Shown: piece after piece, positions 9,691 to 17,770 of the stretch
How the letters are laid out: each line of letters starts with the position of its first letter
How positions within the stretch are numbered: position 1 is the first letter of the stretch
Origin: Trichomonas tenax
Taxonomy: Eukaryota > Parabasalia > Trichomonadida > Trichomonadidae
Length of the DNA: 38,767 nucleotides
Assembly: GCA_023091735.1 (NCBI GenBank)
Contig: JALKBU010000458.1
Coordinates: 1-38,767, forward strand
Direction: 5' to 3'
The notes under the pieces: generated by a model
What the model was told of the DNA's origin: nothing
Databases searched by the model: none
Seen by the model: only the letters and a program-made list of their open reading frames with translations
Translations under genes and position numbers: made by a program

Positions 9691-10118
9691 TTGTATTGTA
9701 TGTTTTCTTATCTGTTTAAATATTCTCATTTAAAGTTTGTTTTGAATTATTTAGTATCAATGATTTCTTTTTCTAAAAATAACTTTATATTGATATTTTG
9801 TCTTCCATAGATGGGAAATACCTTTTATTTGTAGAGATAGCAAATCAAAATATGAAATTTATAAATGTAAATGAAGATTTGATGATGAAATCAGTGAAAC
9901 AATTAATAATATAATAATATTCTGCATTTAGAATTCCAATAAATCATTTTTAATGATATGAAAAAATAGAAATAAAGAAAATGAAATGAAAAAAGTAATG
10001 TTTTTGGGTATTAAATTCTTCAATTTTGAAAATGTGATTTTGGAGGTATCATTAGCTCATGTAGTGGATGCTATTTCTCAAACGAAATGAAGTCATTTGA
10101 AAATAAACGTACATCAGA
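9691..10118. other. Intergenic region, nothing recognised
   Basis: AT-rich 428-nt gap between two plus-strand genes, without a clear copy of the promoter motif, repeat or RNA gene. Confidence 0.6.
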
Positions 10119-10724
10119 ATGAAATCAACAACTCCAACGAAAAACAAGCCAAAAACACTCGAAAATTCTCAGCAACTCCAAGATGAGTTTAATAAAAGGG
10201 TAATGAACCTGTTCTATTCAATGTTTTCTACTCCTTCTGTTGACGACATCATGAATTTTCCTCCTATTCAAGAAGCTCCACCAGTTGAAGGTGCCAAAGT
10301 GAAGCCAAAAATAGAGTTTCACTCTGGAGTATGTGATTATAAGCTTAGAAGGAAAGTTCAGAACTCTGTTTACCGAACAAATGGAGTTTTAGTTCAACTC
10401 GGCGAAACCGTTGAAAGACAACCAGACATCAAAAACATACAAACAATTAATGCCGAAGAAGTGTTTATGCCAGAACAAGCACCGAGAAAGCAGAAGCCAT
10501 TATATATCGAAAAGATTGAAGATGATGAGAAGCAGTTTGAGCAATTCAAGCATCCTGTGCATCATCCTCTTAACATGTTTGAAGTTGAAAAAGAATACAA
10601 ACAAAGACTGAAAAAGGCCAGAGAAACAGGAAAACAGAGATGCATGAGGCGATACAGATTCATCAAGAAAGCAGAAAAGCAACACTACGACTTCATTAAC
10701 TCATTATCAAAGTGCCAAAAATAA
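10119..10724 (+). CDS. Basic hypothetical protein
   Basis: 201 residues, family not recognised. It has a Lys/Thr-rich N-terminus, a central segment FHSGVCDYKLRRKVQNSVYR, and a C-terminal third rich in Lys/Arg with predicted helix (VEKEYKQRLKKARETGKQR). No membrane segment or signal peptide. The long open frame with coding-like codon use and a well-placed ATG and TAA supports a real gene. The basic, helical end would suit a nucleic-acid or cytoskeleton partner, but that is a guess. Confidence 0.65.
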   Translation: MKSTTPTKNKPKTLENSQQLQDEFNKRVMNLFYSMFSTPSVDDIMNFPPIQEAPPVEGAKVKPKIEFHSGVCDYKLRRKVQNSVYRTNGVLVQLGETVERQPDIKNIQTINAEEVFMPEQAPRKQKPLYIEKIEDDEKQFEQFKHPVHHPLNMFEVEKEYKQRLKKARETGKQRCMRRYRFIKKAEKQHYDFINSLSKCQK

Positions 10725-10878
10725 TTTTATTCTTGTTATAGTAATTACAGTTTGTTTAAAATGTTATGATTCAACTTTCTTAGGCATATTTATATAGAAA
10801 TATATCCCTCCAGTGTTTGATAAATTTTCGATTAATATATGTATTAAATATTCACGATTTACCTACAAAACAAAAGCA

Positions 10879-11409
10879 TCAGTGATTGATTGCACTGAAA
10901 AATGTCCATGCACCTTCAAGCTTTTGGATATTGAATGTCATTTTTAATTCGGAAGCGTTTGGTGTCTCTACCATACCAAAAACCTTGTAGCCAAAATGCT
11001 GTAGCGAGCCAGTGAAGACACCAGCAATAAAATTCGAATAGCATCGATACCAGAATAATTGTTCGGGAGAAAATGTTCCGTCCTTTGATGTAAGAACTTT
11101 TAGAACCGGCGGTAGTACTTTGAAAGAAAGTATTATTACACCATCTCTAAATTCGGGTTTTCCTCTTGTTCCAAAAAGCCTTGTAGATACAGGATTTGCT
11201 AAGAACTTTGCAGCTTCTAGTTCGTTGGATATGCTGTAATCTTCATTGCACATAAATGAAGTAAATGCGAATCCTGGTTTCTTTCCAAGATTGAATATTT
11301 GCGTTTCTATATGCAGGTCTCTGTCGGGGACGTGCTCGTACTTCTTTTTGAGCTCTTTAATGGCCTCTGTGACTAATAGAAAAGTGAGATTATTTGATAT
11401 ATTCTCCAT
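10879..11409 (-). CDS. TRAPP complex subunit of the Bet3/Trs33 family
   Basis: 176 residues from the first ATG (11409); the open frame extends upstream but only without ATG. The size matches TRAPPC6/Trs33 and Bet3 (about 160-190). The C-terminal part has the family's last helix-strand unit: FWYRCYSNFIAGVFTGSLQ, then HFGYKVFGM and a final beta strand ELKMTFNIQ, like the 'G-x-x-x-G-x-L-x-x-L-G' end of TRAPP small subunits. A segment AAKFLANPVSTRLFG corresponds to the 'kFi-x-x-x-W-x-x-lF' block of Trs33. TRAPP tethers vesicles and activates Rab GTPases at the ER-Golgi. The subunit (Trs33 rather than Bet3 or Trs31) is uncertain. Confidence 0.6.
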   Translation of the reverse strand: MENISNNLTFLLVTEAIKELKKKYEHVPDRDLHIETQIFNLGKKPGFAFTSFMCNEDYSISNELEAAKFLANPVSTRLFGTRGKPEFRDGVIILSFKVLPPVLKVLTSKDGTFSPEQLFWYRCYSNFIAGVFTGSLQHFGYKVFGMVETPNASELKMTFNIQKLEGAWTFFSAINH

Positions 11410-11527
11410 TTTTAATTGTATAATTTTATTGAATTTTAAGGTATCTTTCTGACAAGTAAGTCGCAACAATAGGTTTATAGACCAATGTGGATGTTGAATA
11501 TCCAATATTTAACATTTATCTTCTGTC

Positions 11528-11538
11528 TGACATGTAAA
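11528..11538 (-). promoter_or_regulatory. TGACATGTAAA promoter motif
   Basis: About 120 nt before the ATG of the TRAPP subunit gene, in the intergenic gap shared with the divergent coiled-coil gene. Confidence 0.4.
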
Positions 11539-11720
11539 TTTAAGAAACGACGTTTAACTTAAATGTATTATTCGATATTTTATTATGTTCCTCTAAATTA
11601 TATGCAAAACTTTAAATTATAAATCTACCATATTTATCTTTATAAGCTGCTGGTAAAAGTATCGGAAATCTGGGGATAGTATCGTTATTGATTCCCAAAA
11701 TATCATCACATTTTAATATT

Positions 11721-11731
11721 TGACATGTAAT
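11721..11731 (+). promoter_or_regulatory. TGACATGTAAT promoter motif
   Basis: Ends 42 nt before the ATG at 11774. A partial second site, AATGACAAAATTTG, follows. Confidence 0.45.
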
Positions 11732-11773
11732 CTTAAAATGACAAAATTTGAATACGTTTAAAATTTTTTGCTG

Positions 11774-12280
11774 ATGAAAAATGCTGAGACTTTAGCACAA
11801 GAGTTCGAGCAATGGAAAATAGAGGAAATAAATAGGATCAAGAAGATATATGAAGACAAGCTTCTAGAATTTCAAGAAGAGCTCGCAAAACAAATTATTG
11901 GACAGAAAAACGGTCTTAACACTGTTCAAGATCAAAAAGAACAGATATTAACGAATATAATCAATGAAATACAAGAGTTAAGCATTGAATATGACGCACA
12001 ACTATCAAAGAAAGCACAACTTGAAGAAGAAATTAACCAAAATTACGGTAAAATCGAAATTAAACCAATTCAAGTCGATGCCAGTAGAGAGGCAAGAATT
12101 GGAAGAATATCAGAGTTGCGATTTAAGAAAGATTTTTTAGAGAAAGAAGTCGAACAACTTAAAATAAGCATAAAAGCACTCGATCAGAGTATCAAACGAT
12201 ATGATAGACTGTATAATACAACAAACACCGTCGTTGTGCAAGCTTTGAAAGAAATCAAAAAGAATCAAAAAATTAGTTAA
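11774..12280 (+). CDS. Coiled-coil protein, 168 residues
   Basis: The ATG at 11774 is the first usable start; the frame is open a little further upstream without ATG. Almost the whole chain is predicted coiled coil with heptads of Leu/Ile and charged residues, in two blocks (about 1-90 and 105-165) split by a short KIEIKPIQVDASREA segment. No other domain, signal or membrane part. Family not recognised. Small coiled-coil proteins of this kind are common in flagellar and centrosomal structures, but nothing here proves that role. Confidence 0.7.
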   Translation: MKNAETLAQEFEQWKIEEINRIKKIYEDKLLEFQEELAKQIIGQKNGLNTVQDQKEQILTNIINEIQELSIEYDAQLSKKAQLEEEINQNYGKIEIKPIQVDASREARIGRISELRFKKDFLEKEVEQLKISIKALDQSIKRYDRLYNTTNTVVVQALKEIKKNQKIS

Positions 12281-12879
12281 TGATGAATTTATTTTTAATA
12301 GAAAATTTTTATTTTCCTTACATACCTAACCATTTGGCATGCATCTACATCAAAATTGCACATTTTTTTTGATATATATTAAGTTACACTAATTAACCAA
12401 AATGTTAAAACAGTACGCTTACGCCTAAATTATCGCATAGTTACTTCTTTTTCACTAAGAGTAACCAACATTTACTTCAACAAAATTTATAGAACTAACC
12501 ACAAGCATCTGAGCTTTCAAAGATAGACATAGATGCAACAAGCTCTTTACTTTAGTAAATTATACCTTTTAACTCAACTAATAATCATAATATTTCCCTA
12601 TATGTTAAACATCATGAGGCCATCATAAATTCATCTTAATTTCCTGACCTCAATCATATGTCTCTTTGATTTTGTTTTGTGAGATGATCAAATATTTATC
12701 CGGTGAAAATGAATCAAATGAGAACCAATAATATAGCAATGTCAGCTGTTGGTAGGCTATAACATATAACACATAAAATGATGTAAGTCATTTTATTTTC
12801 CAAATATGACACGTAAAGTAATACAATCATTTTTGACTTTACAATAAAAATATGCCATAACAAGAAAAACCGAAAAGCA
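12281..12879. other. Intergenic region upstream of the RRM gene
   Basis: About 600 nt of AT-rich DNA with no gene found. The promoter motif near its right end is listed separately. Confidence 0.6.
12807..12817 (+). promoter_or_regulatory. TGACACGTAAA promoter motif
   Basis: Ends 62 nt before the ATG of the RRM protein gene. Confidence 0.45.
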
Positions 12880-13602
12880 ATGTCTCATTTATCATCTACA
12901 GTCCTCGTCGCAGGAATTGCGTACAAAACGTCGAGCCAGACACTGGCGAGCTTCTTCGGAAAGATTGGACCGGTCGAAGAAGTTTCTTTAATGGTCGATT
13001 CGAGGGGTTACTCAAAAGGTTTCGCTTTTGTGACATTTTCGAAGCCGCAAGATGCAGACTACGCTGTTGCGAACTTCCATGGCAAAATTCTCGATGATAG
13101 AAGGCTTAGAGTCGAAATTTCCAGCAAAAGAAAGAGATTCAATTTAGAGCGCAAATTCGAGATGCGTGATGCCGAAAGGGGCGAATACAGAGATGAAAGG
13201 AGGCCAATCGAAGGTAACGAAAATGAAATGAATAAAGAAGGAGAAAATGGACCTGAATATAGAAGGCCAGGCTTTGGCAGGAGCTTCAGAGGTCGCGATG
13301 ACTATTATTCTGATTATTATTACTCAGATTATTATGATTATTATTCTGATTATTACTCAGATGACAGCGATGACAATGATGATAGAAAGCATCACAAGGA
13401 TAAATCGAAATCTAAAGGTAAATCCAAGGATAAATCTGACAAGAAGCATAAAGATAAGAAGAGCAAGAACGACAAGAAAGATAAGAAGGACAAGAAGAAA
13501 GAGAAATCAAAAGAAAAACATCATTCACATAAGAAAGATCACAAAACGAGCAAACACTATAAGACGAAGTCAAATTCTTCAAAGAAATCAAAAAAGCACT
13601 AA
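12880..13602 (+). CDS. RRM RNA-binding protein with Lys-rich/SR-like tail
   Basis: 240 residues. One RNA recognition motif (about 7-85) has RNP2 as VLVAGI (8-13) and RNP1 as KGFAFVTF (46-53), both with the aromatic residues needed for RNA stacking. The tail begins with an Arg/Glu-rich part and passes into repeated Asp/Tyr units (DYYSDYY type, about 143-162). It ends in about 70 residues made almost wholly of Lys, Ser, Asp and His. The single-RRM-plus-basic-tail plan recalls splicing regulators such as SR proteins and Tra2-like factors, but there are few true RS dipeptides. Likely nuclear RNA processing. The low-complexity tail is probably disordered. Confidence 0.8.
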   Translation: MSHLSSTVLVAGIAYKTSSQTLASFFGKIGPVEEVSLMVDSRGYSKGFAFVTFSKPQDADYAVANFHGKILDDRRLRVEISSKRKRFNLERKFEMRDAERGEYRDERRPIEGNENEMNKEGENGPEYRRPGFGRSFRGRDDYYSDYYYSDYYDYYSDYYSDDSDDNDDRKHHKDKSKSKGKSKDKSDKKHKDKKSKNDKKDKKDKKKEKSKEKHHSHKKDHKTSKHYKTKSNSSKKSKKH

Positions 13603-13859
13603 TAACTCTTTGATATATTACCGTATTGTTTAACATTTTATTTGACAATTTATATTTTGAACAATACATTGTTTTGTATATAAAGATTGATTATGTCGAT
13701 CTTATGTTTTATTCCTGTAACTAAAGACTTCATTTCCAAAATTTTGGATTATAAATTTCCTATTTGTAATCTATAAATTGGAATGCAAAGATCGAAAACA
13801 CAACATCATTGAAGTAATAATAAACAGTTTAGAGCGATTTATATTAAAGCATGAAAATA

Positions 13860-15041
13860 TTATAATATATCAGATGGAACTCGTGCATTAACCATTTCAA
13901 GCTTTCTTTTTGTCATTGAAACTTTATATTGTAGTGTTTCTTTCGTTGATTTGACTTTCTGGAGTTGTGCTTTTAACTCACTATCGCGTAATTGGATGTG
14001 AGCGATATATGCGGGACAAGAATAAAGTTGCGGATCATATTGTATCTTGGATAGCTGACGTTTGACTTTATTAATATTATCATTGACAGCACTCATTGTT
14101 GCTTCATCGCAATCGAGATCAATTCCATGTGTTAATACAGATAATTCGCTTAAAAATGAGCGATACTTGTTTTGCAGTTTTATCTCGTTTTGCTTCTTTT
14201 GCTTCATGCGATTTACTAATGTTACAATATCATGCGAATTATCGAATTGCTTTTGAGATATTTCCGCTTGCAATCTTTTTATTTGTAACTTGAGCTCTTC
14301 AGCCCTCGCTTTGTTGACAGTAACTAAGTTTTTCGCTTCCTCTTCAGATCGAAGAATATTGGAAACAGAGTTTAGTGGCAACTGCGTGGATATTGTTTTT
14401 GCAGCGAGACATTTAACATTTAGATCATATGCACGAGCATATCTTTCGAGTGCAGCTCTCTTGTCTGATATTAGCTCATTCAAGCTTTTGATATCTGCTT
14501 CGATTTGTCCAAGTTCTTTCCTTTTTGCAACAATGGGTCTCAAAGGTGGCTCTGAGTATATTATTTCATTTTCGACATCCATAAATTGAACATTATCAAA
14601 GTTATATGAAATTCCAACTCGACCGAAATCATAATTATCAGGAATCTCAATATTTTTAATGTCGTTCAAATATAATCGTGTACTGTAAACTTCCTCACAC
14701 ATATTTACAAGTTTTTGTGCTTTTTTTCTAAATTCGATTGGAACCTGAAGGACTAAGTCTTGAATTTTCTCAAGATTATCATAATATTTCTGTTCATTGT
14801 TGGTTTCTGAGACGGCTAAAGCCGCAATTCTTGGTGAAAGAACTTGATTTATTCCATTTTCTTCTAAATCTTCGTCATCTTTAATTGATGTCGGCGGATT
14901 TACCATCGTTTGTTCTATTTTATCATGGTTTTCTTTGACCTTTTCTAATTCTTCTTTATGTTTCGATATAACGGAATCGATTTTCGATAAATCTTCTCGT
15001 AATCTTGATAATTCAGTCAACGTCTCCTCCACGATCCTCAT
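13860..15041 (-). CDS. Coiled-coil protein, about 393 residues
   Basis: The first in-frame ATG is at 15041, but the same frame is open upstream to a TAG without an ATG and reads like protein (SEASFSQTNDPLARNEEYM). An ATG at 15142 in the neighbouring frame would join it if one A were added to a short A run near 15100, so the true N-terminus may lie there. Long heptad stretches (about 1-50, 185-270 and 330-385) indicate a mostly coiled-coil rod; a middle part with YSEPPLRPI may be a break. No membrane or signal part. Family not recognised. Cytoskeletal or flagellar role possible but unproven. Confidence 0.7.
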   Translation of the reverse strand: MRIVEETLTELSRLREDLSKIDSVISKHKEELEKVKENHDKIEQTMVNPPTSIKDDEDLEENGINQVLSPRIAALAVSETNNEQKYYDNLEKIQDLVLQVPIEFRKKAQKLVNMCEEVYSTRLYLNDIKNIEIPDNYDFGRVGISYNFDNVQFMDVENEIIYSEPPLRPIVAKRKELGQIEADIKSLNELISDKRAALERYARAYDLNVKCLAAKTISTQLPLNSVSNILRSEEEAKNLVTVNKARAEELKLQIKRLQAEISQKQFDNSHDIVTLVNRMKQKKQNEIKLQNKYRSFLSELSVLTHGIDLDCDEATMSAVNDNINKVKRQLSKIQYDPQLYSCPAYIAHIQLRDSELKAQLQKVKSTKETLQYKVSMTKRKLEMVNARVPSDIL

Positions 15042-15141
15042 GTACTCCTCATTTCGAGCCAAAGGATCGTTTGTTTGCGAGAAAGAAGCTTCACTCGTTT
15101 TAAGGTTCTGATTCTATTTATTGCAACTTCGCAAAGCTGCA

Positions 15142-15472
15142 TTGAATTTTCACATAATTTGAAAGACGGAATCTCTTTGAGGACTTTAAATTGACATTTA
15201 TAGCATCTCATTCGAAGGTTGTTATATTGATGCTTCGGAAAAGATTCAAAATGAAATATTTCAATGAGGATTCAATAGTTAATCTGATCTTTGCAAATAT
15301 CAATCAAAAACCCCGTTCACATCAATCTTTATATATAAAATTAATCTTATTTATCAATATTTTATTAGTACTTGTTTTAATCTATTGTCAGTCATCATTT
15401 AGTTAGATATTGACGATTTTTTTTCTTGAAGGATCAAATTTCTATAATATCTTTTGTGGAGTTGTTAATATT
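15142..15472. other. Intergenic region between two minus-strand genes
   Basis: Contains TTGACATTTATAG near 15193, a weak promoter-motif relative. A short plus-strand frame here has no recognisable content. Confidence 0.5.
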
Positions 15473-17645
15473 CTATAATAGTTCGAATTGTAATGACCTA
15501 TAATAATCTTTCAAGCCTGAATCATCATCAGCATCATATGGTTCTTCTGTTCGTTCGTTTTTAACTGAAGATGGATCATATTGGCATTTTTCAATAAACA
15601 CTTCAATCAATTTCAAGAAATTAGCACCAACTTTGATTGATGAGTTCAAAAATTCTTCTATCATTGCTTTCAGATCTTCATCAAAATTGTAGTCCGCAAC
15701 AGATGCCGAAATTAAAACAAGTGAAACACAATATAAATTAACACTTCCTTCATAGTTTGACATCACTGTAATGAAATCACCAACATCAGCTTGTTCTGCA
15801 ATTTTATTGAGAATACACCTTGATATAAATATAGAAGCAACAAAGTTTGGTTCTTTTTCTAGGACATCCAATCCTGCTTGGATTAAAATAAGAGCATTGC
15901 TTTGTATGTTTTGATGATTAAATGCAAGATTGGCAGCAAACATAATTAATTCCTTGGCATTTTCAAACTTATCGATCGTTTCATTTATGAATCCATATTC
16001 TAGCAAAGATTTGATGATCTTTGCTGCTACTTCATAATCGCTTTCACTCACATTAATATCAACTTCTGAATTAAGAAACAAAGAATATAATTCATATACA
16101 TTAATGAGCGTAAAAATACAAGGTAATAAATTGCTGAAATAGTATTTTTCTGGATTATAATATTCCATTATTTTCATGAAAACATTTTCTGGATTCTCTG
16201 TTATTCCATGTTCAGCTAATTTTGAAATCATATCAAATACTGGTGCAAAATTTATTGTCTTATTATAAATAAATTGAAGCAATAATTCAGATATATCTTC
16301 AAAATCATTCCCTGAATCCAAAAATGTTCCTAATAATTCTAAAGAAGCTCTTATTATGATTGGTGCTGGGTTCTGAATGGACTGATTGATAATACTGACA
16401 TAATCGAACTTCATTTTTTGATATTTAAGAAAATCTGAATATAATAACAAACGCAATGCTTCGAAGATTTCATCAGTTTCATCATTCACAAAATTTGCTA
16501 AAGGAATAAATAGATCTCGATCGTATTTAAGATTCTGAACCAATGAACGTGCAGCAAGAATAGATTGAGAAGAAGAATGATTAGATATGAATTCTATGGC
16601 TGCTTTAGGCGATTGATCTCCAATTTTGGTGAAAAACTCAAGAGAGATCATATTGCTTGATTTTAAACGAGGATTGTTAATTTCTTTGAAATAATGTTCA
16701 AGAGTTTCAGAGCTATCAATATCATCTATCTGGATGTGTACTAATATTTGCTCGAAAATCTGGATTCTAATGTTTTCATCTAATTTAAAATTGATTTTGT
16801 TGAGAACAGAGACTATTTTATACCATAATCCATAGTCCTCAATAATTTCATTGTGTGTAATTAGTAATGCTGGAAGAATTTGTCTTAACTTTGATTCAAA
16901 GTTCTCGAAAAAGCCATACGAAGATATCTTTGAGGATCTATCACGAAGGTCGAATAGTGATATGCAGAAATCAACAACAGTGAAAAAAAGCTTTGATTCT
17001 TGTTCTGATTTCATTTGTGAGTTCAATATATTATAAACCTCTGGCATTATTTTTGGGTTCGACGCAAAACTTTCCAGTATGTACACAATTTTTGATCGTA
17101 ATATCTTGAATATTAATGTTGTAAAGTAAACATCATGTGAAGTTAAAAACTTTGATGTTAAATTAAAGAATCGTTGTAAGTCTATGTTCTTCAAGAAATA
17201 TGTTGACGATCTCGATAATGAGAAACATGTATAAATAATTCTCATTCCAAGATGAATGTGATTAAATGATTCTTCTTCATTTATTAAAGTTTCGCCCCAA
17301 ACGAATATATCATCTAATAAAGAAAGTGAGTCAAATTTCAATAATACCAATCTCAGTACTTTTGTATATATTTTTGGTTCATTCGGAATATTTTCTTTCA
17401 AAAAATTCAGTAATTGGAATGTAAGGGCATAAAAAATAGGTTCTTTATCTATAATATTAATCATTTCTACAAGTGTTTTGTGAATAATATGTAATTTAAT
17501 GGAATCATTTTCGTTATCTCTCAATAAATCAAGAAACATTCCGAAATTTTCAGGATTTTTGATCACGCTATCATAGTATATCTTTGCTTTCTTTCGTGTT
17601 TGAAAATCTTCTGAGTTTAAGTCATTATAAGCATCGAAAAAACAT
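15473..17645 (-). CDS. HEAT-repeat protein, exportin/importin-beta-like
   Basis: About 720 residues of alpha-helical repeats. The strict first ATG is 17539, but the frame is open upstream without an ATG and carries typical sequence (FFDAYNDLNSEDFQTRKKA). An ATG at 17645 sits just outside the frame. Losing one base from the six-A run at 17637-17642 would give MFFDAYNDL and a natural start. The N-terminus (RKKAKIYYDSVIKNPENFGMFLDLL) resembles the first HEAT repeat of exportins such as exportin-t and CRM1, in which a short helix pair ends with a nP-x-x-f-x-x-x-l-x-L pattern. The rest is a long run of helices without other domains. A Ran-dependent transport receptor is the best guess; the repeat fold is surer than the function. 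The acidic C-terminus ends in DYYRSLQFELL. Confidence 0.55.
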
Positions 17646-17770
17646 TTTTTATCAATTTTAGGGTTTGATTTTGTTTAAACAGGGGCTTGGTAAATTTATT
17701 GGGTCAGAAATTCTTAATAAGGGTATGGTTAATTTTTAGGGGCTAATAAAAATAAGCAGGATTGATTTTA
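17646..17770. promoter_or_regulatory. Divergent intergenic region with AGGGGCT repeats
   Basis: A short gap between two head-to-head genes. It lacks the common ACATGT motif and instead holds related direct units, AGGGGCTTGGTAAAT and AGGGGCTAATAAAA, with an AGGGTATGGTTAAT unit between. A different promoter type is possible. Confidence 0.3.

Noticed and set aside
11410..11505. N-terminal extension of the TRAPP subunit
   Set aside because: The longer frame begins with TTG, not ATG; the ATG at 11409 gives the normal family length.
13247..13633. 128-codon Ile/Arg/Lys-rich frame
   Set aside because: Shifted reading of the Asp/Tyr and Lys-rich tail of the RRM gene; no start context of its own.
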